A stretch of DNA of 64,000 nucleotides, taken from the NCBI RefSeq assembly GCF_010093535.1, contig NW_022985184.1, forward strand, positions 833,993-897,992. The letters run 5' to 3'. Positions within the stretch are counted from its first letter, which is position 1, and the number at the start of each line of letters is the position of its first letter. Below, piece after piece: positions 1 through 11,595 of this stretch. Under the pieces are notes generated by a model. That model made no database searches, was not told the origin of the DNA, and saw only the letters and a list, made by a program, of their open reading frames with translations. This stretch comes from Lindgomyces ingoldianus (taxonomy: Eukaryota > Ascomycota > Dothideomycetes > Pleosporales > Lindgomycetaceae). Position numbers and translations under genes: made by a program.

Positions 1-365
1 GACTGCTGCTGATATGCAGTGACGTAAAGGCTGACGTTTATTTCGTGGGGACAGAATGCCTAGAAGGATAACCGGAGATAAAAAGCCCTGCAAAGGAGTG
101 TCGGAGTTTCACGTTAATTAATCACAAGCTCGACATCTTCTCTGAGTTCGGCAGTTGAATCGCTTTTCAGGTCTTTTTAGTATTTGCTGTGTTGCTTTTA
201 CCGAATCCTATGTAGTTAAAAGCCAATACATTTCATGTAGCGTTTCTCCGCGTCGAACACTATCTTTGCCGTTAAAGCTATCTTGTAAACATCCCTCCTC
301 TTTACACTAAGAACAATCATCCTCCTTTTGCGTTAAAGAACTCAATTTGGAGAGCTAGAAAAACC
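1..365. other. left-edge intergenic stretch
   Basis: No coding region, RNA gene or repeat was recognised here. It is the upstream flank of the GFA-family gene that starts at 366. Confidence 0.5.
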
Positions 366-856
366 ATGGTAGCCAAAGGAGCTTGTAATTGCGGAAGCAT
401 AACCATCACTCTGCCATCCCTCCCCAGCCGATCTATCCTTTGCTATTGGTTTGTTCCCATCAGGTCCCCTTGTCCACCAAACTCACTTCCTCCAGCTTCA
501 ACTGTCGACGAGCAGGTGGCCCTTGTTCCGTAAACTATGTCATCGAACTCTCCGAAATTGAAATCGAAGACGCCCAAAATACTCTCAAATCCTACCAGGA
601 TAGTAATACCAAAAGCGGGAACACCATCACTAGGCGGTTTTGTGGGAACTGTGGGAGGTACGTTGTTGCGTGCTCATGAGTACGTTAGGTTTGCTGACAG
701 TGACTTAGTCCAGTGATGTCGCTCGTGCCTGGGATGACAAAGGTTTTTGTAAAAGGTTCGTTGTTCGACAGTATGTCAGAGCCTAATAGTGAATTCTTCC
801 TGGAGAGGAAGCCGGACTGGATGGAAGGAGTAAAGATTAAAGAGACGGGGGCTTAA
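366..856 (+). CDS. GFA-family (glutathione-dependent formaldehyde-activating-like) small zinc protein
   Basis: Spliced from 366..448, 496..657 and 709..856 (introns of 47 and 51 nt), giving 130 residues. After splicing the protein shows the zinc-binding cysteine pattern of the GFA/CENP-V fold: CNCGS near residue 7, CYCFNCRRAGG near residue 26 and FCGNCGSPV in the middle. The length fits the fungal single-domain family. The motifs CYCFNC and CGNCGSPV exist only when both introns are removed, which supports the joins. Family members are annotated as formaldehyde-activating or glutathione-binding enzymes, but for most fungal paralogues the substrate is unknown, so only the fold and zinc binding are firm. 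It lies near an EthD gene and an alcohol dehydrogenase pseudogene, a loosely metabolic neighbourhood. Confidence 0.8.
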
Positions 857-1222
857 TAGGAGATATTATAGCACGTTCAGAATGGTTGGGCGATTTCGAA
901 AGTAAGCCGCCCATGGCGTCCAGGACAGATTCTCGGTGGTCCAGAATACCATATCCAGCGAATGGAATCGATTGCTCAAGGCCTGGAGACTGCCTCCCCA
1001 ATTCCTCCTCTCTAATCTTCCGTCCCTTAAGTTTTCCATATTTCATATCCTTTGCTTCTCCACGGACATACTTAAATTCCTCTTGTTTATCAACTACTAT
1101 ATCCATAATCCTCGGATCTGTGTCCACCTATTCCGACCGCTTCATAGCTTCCCGATAGTTAACATTGGAATTCGATTCCACAGTCGTAAGTCGAAAAATC
1201 AGAACGTGTACTGTGCCCAGCC
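857..1222. other. intergenic stretch
   Basis: No gene was recognised between the GFA-family gene and the decayed WD40 gene. Open frames here lack family motifs or splice logic. Confidence 0.4.
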
Positions 1223-1875
1223 TCATTTCGCCTCGCTGTTTGCCTGCCAAACCCTCACGGTACTATCGTAAAAGGCTGAGATGATTTCCGTCCCGCTCGC
1301 AGCAAGATGCACCGAGCGAGCCACATTTGTATGCGCTTCTAGACAAGCCGCATCCTTCCTAGTCTCTAAATTGTAATTCCTGATCCTGCTATTAGAGCGC
1401 GTTGCAAGAATTATCCTTCCATCCTCGATCAAACTAGAACTTCCAAGTGGGTGCAATATGATCGATGGCTCTGACTTGTTACCCCGGACTCAAGATCCCA
1501 GATCTTTAGCTTCTGATTTCTAGATAGAGAGATGGCTCTCTCTAGTGCAGTGTCTGCGGTCTTGGATATGCAGACAGATGAAACAGCCCCATCGTAGCCG
1601 CGCAATGTGTTGTACAGGTATAACAAATCCGTCCCTGTAGCTCCAGGTGGTTTCCATACTTCAACTCTTTGGTCCCTCAACGCGGAGACTTGATGATTCC
1701 TTTCAAAAATCCAACCCCAAAATTGCATCCTCGTATGCGCGGTCAATCTTTTGCATGCAGGTTTCGTCACACAGTACTTAGATTAGAAGATTTCTCTTAC
1801 TGTTAGCACTAAAGACGAGACTGGCGGTTTCGCATACCGCTGAGGTACGACTGCGACTACATAGGCGATAAAAGG
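1223..1875 (-). pseudogene. WD40-repeat protein remnant
   Basis: On the minus strand several WD40 blades are readable but lie in different frames. They include a segment ending RVEVWKPPG, one with LRGYDGAVSSVCIS and ending KLKIWDLESG, and a last one starting LEAHTNVARSVHL and ending DSTVRVWQ. The frame changes near 1480, just after WDLESG, and again near 1785. No splice signals explain the changes. Only about four blades remain and no start, partner domain or upstream effector domain (such as NACHT) is visible. I read it as a decayed fragment of a beta-propeller protein. An unusual spliced gene with very small introns is possible but less likely. Confidence 0.6.
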
Positions 1876-2348
1876 AGGGAGAGACAAGCGGAGAGTTTAC
1901 TTGGACCAAATTCGGGTGGAGTGATCTTTGTTGCTGCTGATGGTGTGGGATGAGATTGATGCGAGGAATGGATTCTGGATGTGCGAGATTCAGCTTGGTG
2001 TTCTCGCTGGAGTGACAGGCAATTTTAACAATTGGGTGGGGCTGAGAGTGGGTAAAGGACGGGGGCTGGGTTTGGGGCAGGATTGACGCGTTGGGTCGAA
2101 AGATGTGAGGTGTGGATAAGGAAAGAAATATTTGAACAGAGAGTAGAAGCAAAGACGAGTCGAGACAGACGAGATGTAAGCCGAGCTCTAGCTAGTAGCT
2201 AAAGTGCTCTGATACAGTTAATGGTAGAATGTGGAACAGCGTAATGGAGGAACTGGATAGGAAATGCGCTGATATTTATGTCAACGAAGCACCTATCAAT
2301 CCCCAACATAGCCAAAGTCAGGCCAGACTTCTCAGATCAGCACTTCGC
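1876..2348. other. intergenic stretch
   Basis: Nothing convincing was found. Open frames on the minus strand are low-complexity (rich in Ser, Pro, Gln and His) and have no recognisable motif. Part may be further decayed sequence of the WD40 remnant. Confidence 0.35.
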
Positions 2349-2651
2349 CTAACTGACAGCCTTATCCACTACGAAAATCGGCTCCTCATTGGTAAAATTC
2401 TTCACATCTTCCATAATCTCCTTCGCCTTCTCGTCTTTCATCGCAGCTTCCCACCCTTCTACACCCTTCCACTCAACGACTGTGTAATAAGCGAAATCGG
2501 ATTCGGCTGCCCCTTCGCAAACATAGCTGTTGGTCATGCCATGTGGAGCCCAGATACTGGTTGTGAAGGGAAAGTAGTAGTCCATGTTGGAGATGTGGTC
2601 GGGGAAGCGCCGGTATAGGACTGTAGTAATTCCTCCGGGTTTGGTGGTCAT
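2349..2651 (-). CDS. EthD-domain protein, about 100 residues
   Basis: A single-exon 100-residue protein with the layout of the EthD dimeric alpha/beta-barrel family. It has an early VLYRR strand, a YYFPFTTSIWAPHGM segment where family members have the YY..H.P..IW..G motif, a central YTVVEWKGVEGWEAA strand-helix, and a C-terminal DVKNFTNEEPIFVV strand. Length matches single-domain EthD proteins. The family histidine of the YYxxxH motif is not evident here (MDYYFPFTTSIW), so catalytic competence is doubtful. Fungal EthD proteins are small oxygenase- or cyclase-like or accessory proteins in aromatic and polyketide metabolism. The specific role here is unknown. Confidence 0.72.
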   Translation of the reverse strand: MTTKPGGITTVLYRRFPDHISNMDYYFPFTTSIWAPHGMTNSYVCEGAAESDFAYYTVVEWKGVEGWEAAMKDEKAKEIMEDVKNFTNEEPIFVVDKAVS

Positions 2652-3270
2652 CTTCGGTGGTTGAGTGGATGAAGTTAATTTGAAGTTCAGGTAGATGTTC
2701 GAAGAATTGAATCATTCCTTGAGGTGCATTTCGAATATAAGTCTTGAGACTCGCACCAAATATTTATCGCTATATACTACGCATTTGGAATCTCTTAGTA
2801 ACTTGTGGTGGAAGGAGTGATCTCTGCATATATCCATATGCTCTCATGTCAAAAAGAGTATCGGAGAGCGCCCCAACTTTCCAGCCTAATTCCGATGCCA
2901 CTCATTATCATCAAGTTTCATTTAATGTCGCACCTGCCGTCATCTAATGCATAATTAGGGGTGTCCTAACTTCTACAATGATTTTGATGCACTCCAACGC
3001 CGTTCGGCAGCCCGAGCGTCGATCAACGCCGAATGAAGACTCCGTCTCTCCGACTGAAGCTTTCAGGAAGTGGGAAATGAAGAAGTTGCTAGGGATCTCC
3101 TGTATTGACTGAATGCATAAATGAACACCGACCTACCTCCCAGGACAGAGACTGAATCATCGACTCCTCATAGCACAGAAGATATCTTTACTCAAAAGTG
3201 ACTAGCTCACCACATCTCTTAGAAAGGCGACTCTACAATAACTACAATAGTGCCTTCTATCCCCAAGACC
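2652..3270. other. intergenic stretch between EthD gene and ADH pseudogene
   Basis: This is the region between two divergently oriented genes (EthD minus, alcohol dehydrogenase remnant plus) and probably held a shared promoter. No coding region was recognised. Confidence 0.45.
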
Positions 3271-4370
3271 ATGAAAGCTGTTCAACTCGTTGGAGTATGG
3301 AAGCCAAGCTTAGACTTACCAGGGCCATGCTGATAAAGCACCACAGTACAAAAAAAATTACGAAATCCGCGATATCCCTGTTCCTAAACTAGGAGAGAAT
3401 GATGTCCTGGTAAAGGTGGGTGCGGCAGGCTTCTACCATACCGACTACCAGGTCTGGGAGGGGGTTATACAAATCTCCATGCCCAATTGTTCCATCCCAT
3501 GAGCCGGTAGGCGCGGTTGTTTCTGTTGGTTCAGCTGTGCAGGGCAAATGGGAGATTGGGCAGAGAGTCGGCGTCCTTCTCTTCCGACATGCATGCAAGA
3601 TGTGCATAGGCTGCAAGACCACGAATGATATTCGGTTCTGTAAGAATCATGATTTAGCAGGCTTGATGGCCGATGCAGATAACATTTGCCTGCTTCCAGA
3701 TTCCGTCCCATTCGAGCAGGCCGCACCTTTGATGTGTGCTGGGGTAAGTAGTCCCACCTTCGCATTTCGCAAGGAACTGACGCCCAAGCCGCAAGGCAAC
3801 TGTCTTCGAAGGCATTGCCAAAACAAAGGTGGCACCTGGAGGTCACATTGGAATCATCGGCATTGGGGGTTTAGGCTCTCTTGAGTTCGATTTGGAAAGG
3901 CCCTTGGGTATCAGGTAGTCGCTATTGATAATCGAATCGAGGGGAGAGAACTAGCAACTGAATTCCCACTAAAAGCTGACCTTATTGTCGACTCGGAGGA
4001 TGGCGAAGCAGTTTCGAAAGTTAAATCCTGGACTGGCAAGGGAGGTCTCGATGCCATCATCGTCACTACAGATCATGTCCCCGTTACCTTGTGGAGCTTA
4101 AAACTTCTACATCCGAACGGCTTCTGCGTTCCACTCGGGCTTCCAACCACTGGTGTTCCCTTCGATGCTTTCGAACTCATTTTCCAGCAGCACACAATCA
4201 TAGGGTCTGTGGTCGCGACCCAAGCTAATGCTCAAGAGATGTTGAATACGGTCGGTAAACTCGGAATCCGCTCCCACCTCACTACGGTTACATTCGAGAA
4301 AGTGCTTAATTTGCCAGATATATACATGAACACTCATTTAAAAGGGCGATTGGAGATGAAGATTGAGTAA
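3271..4370 (+). pseudogene. zinc-type alcohol dehydrogenase pseudogene (two frameshifts)
   Basis: A medium-chain zinc alcohol dehydrogenase is readable over its full length: MKAVQLVG, intron 3295..3346, then YKKNYEIRDIPVPKL, DVLVKVGAAGF, SHEPVGAVVSVGSAV, the structural-zinc region HACKMCIGC, a second intron 3744..3795, the Rossmann motif GIIGIGGLGS and the C-terminal half to 4370. The reading frame breaks twice without splice signals: in the G-run at 3460..3464 (one base too many) and near 3883 (one base short). The catalytic-zinc Cys of the usual GFCHTD motif is Tyr (GFYHTDYQ). About ten residues normally present between AGLxxDGG and ADA are missing. Together these indicate a decayed gene. 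A sequencing error could explain one frameshift but not all the lesions. It lies just upstream of a Zn2Cys6 regulator. Confidence 0.82.
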
Positions 4371-5008
4371 TGAGTGAAGTGCATATGCATCTACTCTCCC
4401 TAGGGACGAAGACTAGGAAGTCGGAGATAGCAGTCAAGTTACCATATTAGTCCTGATCAAATCAATGTGAGTGAGGAACAAGAATGAGATGTAGCACTTT
4501 AAGGCTCTAACGCAACGCATCGTGTTGTTGGTGTATCATGAGGATTTTAACAGAGTAATGTGAAGGGTTGAGGATGATGGATGATTAGGGCGCAATCACA
4601 GGCTAAACTTCTTTAGGTCGCTAGAATAGGCGACCCCACCGACAAAGCAAAGAGGGTTACTCATCGTCTTGGCACCCCGATCGTCCCTTATGCGCAGGAC
4701 GGCCAACATCACGGTACTGCTTGGAGGCGAGATTTACGAGTTGACGCTTTTTATCAAGACTTTGAGGGTCATGTCTAAGTAAAGGCTTGGTGGATGTTGT
4801 GGTACGTCAAGAGTATAAAGAGGGTGTATCTGCAGTAGTTTCCTATCTCCGTCGCAAAGGGCTTTCTTAATTCCTTTCCTCCCGGACTTAATTGAAGACT
4901 TTTGGACCCTACAGGACGTCCCTCCAGGAAGACACCAAAGAGCTCTCGTAACGGCTTCTACTCATATTTCTTTCCCTTATCCTTCTCCTATATGTAATAT
5001 TTCTCGTG
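4371..5008. promoter_or_regulatory. upstream region of the Zn2Cys6 regulator
   Basis: No gene was seen. A TATA-like TATAAAG lies at 4814..4820, about 190 nt before the regulator's ATG, followed by a pyrimidine-rich tract at about 4930..4990, a common fungal promoter arrangement. Promoter function is inferred. Confidence 0.4.
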
Positions 5009-7374
5009 ATGTTTACAACCTTTGCAACGTTGTACCCCGATCCAAGTGACCAGAAGAGGCAGGAAGGCACTTGTACGTCCACAACAGTAACATCACGACC
5101 AAAGCGTCATCAAGTCTCACGGGCTTGCGTCTGGTGCCGCACTTATCGCATCAAGTGCGATGCTAGCTACCCATGTCACAATTGCAGGACCAAAGGTCGG
5201 ATATGTGGCGCTAATACAGGGAAAGATGAAGTGCGAACATATCCACTCGCACTAAAGTCGGTGGGCCCTCTTCCCTCGGATTTTGCAGCTAATATATTCG
5301 TAGAGAAATAGAGCGATTGAAAGACCGTGTCAAGGAATTAGAAGAACGGCTTAAAGATCTCGACAATGGTCAAGCTACCAAGATGCAAGAAAAGGAGGTG
5401 CCTGTGCCAACCCCCAAGGCAACTCTATCGCTTCCTGTAAATTTGGATCCCTTGAAAGAGCATGGCGGCAATAAGAAATACTACAACTGGGATTATGTCT
5501 CCGCACGAACTGCACGGTCAAACCAACAGTGTTATGGGCCTTCGTCTTCGTTTTACTTCATCGGCCAAATGACTTCTTATCTTGATACGGCACTACAACA
5601 GCGCCATTCGGACATCCAACATACTTCACCAAGCCAACTTCTTTCGAGTCCTGTCAGTGTGGGAATGAGTAAGCCATCGCAGAGTCATTTGCATTTTGAT
5701 GAACCAAATACTGGGCATGACCTAGCACTTCCACAAGAAGAATATTTCCTCAGCCTGTTCTGGCAGTCATACCATTGCATCTATCCGGTACTCGACGAGG
5801 CGGAATTCAAGGCCCATCACAAGTCTTTGTGGGAGACATCAGCATCGTCTCGACAGCCGTCAGCGATTGTCGATATTCTTCTTGCTATCTGCATGCAACA
5901 TGAGGCTGCTTTGACACCCCAAAGCCATGCGTATCTGGATCAAGACGTATTGGGGGATAATGATGCATCAATCGCAGGTCGGTGGTTCTATCGGAGATGC
6001 CAGTCTCTCCTTGCCGATGAACTGGAAGGACCATCCATCACGACCCTCCAGTGCCACTTGTTCTCGGTGATTTGGCTATCCAACGCTTCTTTCCAGAACA
6101 ATGCCCATAGTATCTTAGCTATAGCGATCCGCACGGGAATAATATTAGGCCTTCACTTGGAACCACTCGAGGATATGCCAAAGGCACAAAAAGAATTTAG
6201 GAAAAGGTTGTGGTGGACACTTTACGCCTTAGAGATGACGATGGGCATGGAACTTGGGCGACCACTGGCCCTTAACATTTCTCAAGTTACCTGTGGCCTA
6301 CCAGAGGAAAGGTGCGAGCCTCAGAATCCACTACATCCTAAACTAGTCCCGGTAAACAATAATGTTCTCCACATCACCAACTTCAGCACTCAGTTTGTGA
6401 AATTGATACTTGCGACTCGGGCGATTTACATCATGTTCTATCACAAATGTGCAGACGTACTGGGTGTGAATGGGCAGAGGAGTCTTTATCATGATCCAGA
6501 GGGCCTCGAATCCTGCGCTGAGTTCCTTCTTTCCAAAATGCCGTATTTGAAAACATGGTTACAGCAGGTACCGCACGAACTCAAGACTAAAAGGAAGAAC
6601 CGAGGACAACCATTCTCGACGGATCGTTCCTTGCTAGATATCCACCCTTCCACTCCCAACTGGCTTTCGCGGCAATGTCTCTTCCTCGAACTTCTGTACC
6701 ATAACCACTCCATGAGTCTGTATCGTCCGTTTATCTGCTTCTCCCAGGTCTACAGCTCTGGTACGCCGCTCACAGAAGGCCATGCTATTTCCTGTGTCAA
6801 TCACGCCATCACCATTACTAGCATGATCAACCAAATGATCACGGAGACGGGCTTTCTAAACGGCTGGCCGAAGATCTTTCAATGGCAATGGAATGCCACA
6901 CTCTCGCTCATCGGCTATATCTTAGCATACCCAACCGGACCGTCAAAACCCGCAGCACGCAAAGCCGTGAGCGTAGCTATAACTACTTTCGAGCTGGTAT
7001 CGAACAATTTTGCTAGCGCAACAAGCGCGGCGAATGTAGCTCGCGATCTTTCCGCAAAGGCAGATTTGCTGGTCGATCGCTTTGAAGCCGCTCTAGTTCA
7101 AGGAATTACTACTTCACCAACATCACATTCTTTACCCTTTGATCCCTTTTCAGAACCACTGGATGTTGAAAGCGGCAAACTAGAGAGCACTATTCCAAAC
7201 CCAAATTTGCTTTTCCGTTTAACTGAGGACGAATCAGCGATCTTCCAAAACGCGTTGACGAATTCTTCTGGATTTGCTTTCGCATTTGACTCGTTCAATG
7301 GCTTTGATAACATTGGTACAGAGGGTGGGAACGTGTTTGACTTTCTTGATTTTGATGACACTGGAGGCTTGTGA
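5009..7374 (+). CDS. Zn2Cys6 fungal-specific transcription factor
   Basis: Spliced from 5009..5256 and 5304..7374 (47-nt intron), 772 residues. The binuclear zinc cluster at residues 40-66 has exact spacing C-x2-C-x6-C-x5-C-x2-C-x6-C (CVWCRTYRIKC through CHNC). It is followed by a short heptad-like helix (EIERLKDRVKELEERL) that probably dimerises. The middle part is the fungal transcription factor domain, with the hallmark RKRLWWTLYALE followed by GRPLAL. The C-terminus is acidic with repeated Phe-Asp, consistent with an activation region. The splice join uses a weak donor (GTCGGT), chosen because it alone links the zinc cluster in frame to the coiled coil. The protein would act in the nucleus on CGG-type sites. 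Targets are unknown; nearby metabolic genes (EthD, GFA, decayed ADH) are candidates only by position. Confidence 0.9.
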
Positions 7375-8051
7375 CGACGATTGATACCGGATACTTGTTC
7401 CATATGAAAGTCGGGTTTAAGACAGAATTCAACATCTACTTGATGCTAACCTTTCTTCTGGCAGCGATATGAATAGACCAACCTTGTTAATATTTCACGG
7501 CAGCCCAATATACGTTCCTAATTGTGTGGCTGCAGTGGTGAGGATGCTGTAATTGGAGGATTTCCTAATTAGGCAACTAACAAAAGGCCGTCGAACGCGG
7601 TGTTTACTCAAATTTTTTATGTCCGCCGTTTGGGACCTTTGATCTGCGCTTCGATTGGCTCGAGCCCAAACTTACTCTTTTGGCAACTTTCAAGATCCAT
7701 CGAACGCTGTTACTGCTCTCTGGGCTTTGCTATTGGTTCATCTCAACCTACCTAGAAGAGTAATTTTTAAAAACCATCGATCACAGTAACTTTCACTCGC
7801 CCTTCGACAAGCGCAACTCGCCCTCGCTTAGCCCCGCCCCGAAGTTCCTCCGACCACACCAAAATTGTGATCTTGAACCTCAACGCCTCACATTGTGAAC
7901 GACAGCCTAACGCACGACCGACCACGACGTCTGTGAGCACCGGATACTGTTAGTATATGTATAATTGATGCAGAAATAGAGATCTCATCATCAAGGCTGA
8001 CAATTCTAGAAGCAACGACACTAAGGTCGAACAACCCTCCACCTACACAAT
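7375..8051. promoter_or_regulatory. intergenic region and RPS29 upstream flank
   Basis: No further gene was recognised. The part close to 8052 is C/T-rich (about 7790..7870), as is usual upstream of fungal ribosomal protein genes, and a 5'-UTR intron cannot be excluded. Confidence 0.4.
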
Positions 8052-8464
8052 ATGTCTCACGAATCGGTCTGGTATTCGCGCCCGCGCACCTACGGCAAAG
8101 GCGCTCGCTCCTGGTACGTCTGTTCCAAGCGCAGTTTCCCACAGTCATTGGAATCGGAGGCCGAGGATGGCGGAAGGATTGGGAGGGAAATCGCTTACAA
8201 GAGGACCAAATGATTCAAAGGATACTTGCTAATGCAAGGATAACAGCCGCGTTTGCACCCACAAGGCCGGTCTGATCCGTAAGTACGGCCTCAATATCTG
8301 CCGTCAGTGCTTCAGGGAGAAGAGTGCCGATATTGGTTTCGTCAAGGTATGGGAACCTCTAATCTTCCATCTTAACGCATCACTAGAACCCTACCCTTGG
8401 GCCCCATCATATCCCAATATCTCCGGCGCACCGCGCGATACTTACAGACTAATAGCACCGATAA
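8052..8464 (+). CDS. RPS29: 40S ribosomal protein S29 (uS14)
   Basis: Spliced from 8052..8113, 8247..8346 and a tiny last exon 8456..8464, 56 residues, the usual length of eukaryotic S29. The protein begins [21 protein letters not shown] and contains the two zinc pairs CRVC and CRQC around the conserved GLIRKYGLN segment, so it binds one zinc in the head of the small subunit. Exon 3 supplies only His-Arg and the stop. It was chosen because the family ends in a basic pair right after GFVK and because total length then fits. The alternative acceptor at 8447 would add about 30 unrelated residues. The ACTAAT preceding the chosen acceptor lies very close to it. This is a housekeeping gene, expected to be strongly expressed. 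Confidence 0.93.
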
Positions 8465-9091
8465 TCACCCTACGAATCATCGGATGCGAATCGAGAAGAC
8501 GAGATGGACGTATGTGCAACGGGTGTTTGAGTCAATGAGCACGTGATGGCTGGAGTGAATATCGATGAGGGAATGAAGAGGTCTAAACGGTGGAGTAGGT
8601 CTGCATTGCTGGGCTCTTATTCTCTTCTAGAATAACTTCTTTTCAACTCATGGGCGGTGTCGGGTTCAATAGGAAAATCCAACTGAATTCACGACAACAC
8701 CGGACATTCCAGATTCAAAGCATCGTGATCATTTGAGGGGCGCTTAACGTTGCACGGACGATTCACATTTATGTTGCAGCAGGATTCCCCGCTGACAAGG
8801 CTAACCTCGGAAAGCAAATTCATAATCGCTCATGAACCTCAACGGCCTCGCTCCGATCTCCACATCTTGTTTGGAGACCTTATCGGTGTTATAAGGGCAA
8901 CTGCCATTCCCGTCTAATTTACTAGAAATAATGCGTTTAAATGGATCTAATATTGGCGAACAAAGTGTTGCCCCATTCATTCAACTATCCTTGGAAACCT
9001 GCCTCCACTGCATTCTAAAGGCATGATCCAAGCATATCCGAACACCAGAACACCTTGCGAAAACACATACTATCCCTACCATATACATCAT
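8465..9091. other. intergenic stretch downstream of RPS29
   Basis: This lies between two convergent genes (RPS29 plus, POL12 minus). It is expected to hold both 3' ends. No coding region was recognised; a CACGTG occurs near 8541. Confidence 0.4.
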
Positions 9092-11318
9092 TCAAATCTT
9101 CACAATGTCCACCCTAGCTCTCTCCCACATCTTATGCGCAATAGCAAATCCCCTTTCCCTCTCTTGATCCTCGATCTTCGCAGGTTTCACAATCATCCTC
9201 GCGTACGTCCCTGCAGCTCTCTTCTTACTTAATGTACCGGGGTTGATCACAAGAACAGATTCGACAACCTAGAGTTTCAATCAGCATCCCTATCAAACTA
9301 ACCAGTAGGGTGCAATGCAGACTTACCTTAACACAAGGATTAAGTACACTTGGTGTAATCAGCACATCCGGCCTCACGTTCAGAATCTCACCTAACTTGA
9401 GATAACTCGTATCAACCATTGTCCCCAAGGGTAAGAAAGGCGTCGGTCCATTTGTTTCCTCGCCACCCTCGCCACCCTTCCCATCCACGACTTTCTCCTC
9501 AACGCCTGCAACAAGGGCCAGCCTGTCCCTCGCCGTGGGTGGGAAAACAGGTAAGAAACTCCTCTGCGCAATGACGTTTCTCGCACCTCGTTCATACAGA
9601 TTAATATATCGCGCCTCCCCGCCTACAATTTCTTCCTTTCGTAACATATCTAGGATGTCGAGGGAGCTTATTCCGACTGTGAATTCGTTCATACTCAACA
9701 TCATGGGATTCGTTACACACTGAATTCCTTTTCCGGGTAGTGCTAGTTCCTTCTTGATGAACCTGTCCTGTGGAAATACGGCGTGTCTGTGGTGTGCATC
9801 GCGTAAGCTCGGGACGAGAATCACAGAGCAGGTAGGGAGACGCTGGGTGAATGATTGTAGAGCTGAGGAAACGTGGTGTCGGAACAAGTCGCTCATGGTG
9901 GCTTGATCGGGGGTTGTGAGGTGTGTTGGGATGTCAAAGTCTCCGGTTCGAATGAGGGGGTGTTCGGCATCAAGGAAGGGGCCTACCAGAATGAGGGCGT
10001 CGGCATAGGATGTTACAGCATTTTCGAAAAGCGTATGTAGCGGGGAGAAGTCTAGGTTCTGGTCGGTAGTGTAGGGCCCTGCTGCTATGAGAATTGTCAA
10101 CGGACGGACGTTTTCGGGGTCTGAGTCTGGGGTGTCGAGGTAGCGGTTATTATAGGTGTCCAGCTCGTCCGGTTTAGTGGCAGGCTGGGCTAGCAGTGGG
10201 AGTTCGATGACGGAGGAGACTGTGAAGAAGTCGCCAGATGCGTTTGTGCCTTTGAGAGCGACAATCTGACCAGGGAAGAAATTGTATGAGGTGAGCGCGT
10301 CGAGCTTCAGGGGAACACGGCGACCAGAGCCCCATCGACGAGAGCCTTCGAGGACGAGTGATGAGTCCGTTAGCTTCCCCTCGCTAGCATCAGACGCAAT
10401 ACGACCTACGGCAATGATCTCACTCGGCGATTGGTGAGACGGGTTGCCAAACTCGCTGTCTTCGAGGTTGAGGTGCTCTTGTATGATTTGGCGGAACTCG
10501 TCGATGCGGTCATCCAGCACTTCTGATGCTTCTGAAAGCTTCGTTGCCATGGTTTTGTACGCGAATTTGGACATATCAGTGTTTGCTTTCAGCTTGATGC
10601 GCGCTTCTGCAGGGCGCTCTTCGGGTGGGTCGGGGAGGGAGATGTCGCCGTTCAGTTGTTCGGAGATGTCGCCCGCACTCTGACGCGAGGCGAAGTCGAA
10701 GACACTACATCTTTAGATTAGAAGGAGAGGAGAATATTAGGTGGTATACATACGGTCTCCCATTTATCTCTCCTTTTGGCGTGAGAGCATTGCCGGGCGA
10801 ACTCGTCTCGTGACTCTTATTTGCTTTACTAGCTGGGGTTTCAAAGTTCGACCTCCTCTTCGTGGTGCTGCCATTGACACCGTTCCGTGCACCAGGTCGT
10901 GGTGTGTAGGGTACTAATCCGTCTAGCCTGCGCACAGTTAGCTCTTACACCCAAATTCTATACCTCCATAAACATACATTCCGAAAACATCCCCAGGACT
11001 GTTCATCCCCACCCTAGGCGTCGACGCAACTCTCTTCCCCTCATTCCTAGCATGAGCAGCCTTCGCTCTGCTCTCCCTCTCCAACGTATCCTGGACATTC
11101 TTCTTGAAATCTCGCGCAGTCTTCAAATCCAGCCTCGTCTCCTCCCCACCCATCTTCATGCCATATGCCTCCCATTTGAAGTACAGTTCTTCTGGCGAGA
11201 CAGAATACAGGCGCAGCATTGACTGCAATTCGCCGAGGATTTCAGGAGGAAGTTCCTTGTCTTTGGTATCGCAGTAGCGCTCAAAGCGCTCCGTAAGTTC
11301 GGGGGTGACGTCGTCCAT
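9092..11318 (-). CDS. POL12: DNA polymerase alpha subunit B
   Basis: Minus strand, exons 10978..11318, 10754..10927, 9327..10704 and 9092..9268, total 689 residues. The N-terminal third has the helical domain beginning MDDVTPELTERFERYC, followed by a Ser/Thr/Pro-rich linker (VPYTPRPGARNG, SPGNALTPKGE) with possible CDK sites. The C-terminal part is the OB fold plus inactivated calcineurin-like phosphoesterase fold of replicative B-subunits: PLTILIAAGPYTT, ALILVGPFLDAEHP, CSVILVPSLRDAHH, FTVGISSLDIL and the final ESVLVINPGTLSKK. It is the accessory subunit of DNA polymerase alpha-primase in the nucleus and is needed for replication initiation. All four exons join in phase with normal GT-AG signals. 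Length is in the range of fungal Pol12. Confidence 0.93.
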
Positions 11319-11595
11319 TGTTGGGGTGGAATTGATGAAAGGCGGTAGTTGAGAGTTTGGTGTTCGATCAGACGCGTCGGGACGCGTTCTCGGGCTAAAG
11401 TGGTTTTGGCTTAGTCATCCCTCCTCGGCCGGAGTACAAGCGCCACTTTATTCCTCCAGCTGCCCTTCACAACCCCGTCTCCCCGCACCAATACGATTAT
11501 TGAAAAGAACATTGTCATTTTTTGTATCGCTTACAATACTTCTTGTGACCTCGAACAGCACACTCAGTTCTGGGATCATGAATCCATCCAAATCT

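Noticed and set aside
5317..7374. Transcription factor taken as starting at the second exon
   Set aside because: The first exon holds a perfect Zn2Cys6 cluster and joins in frame through a 47-nt intron, so the longer gene is right.
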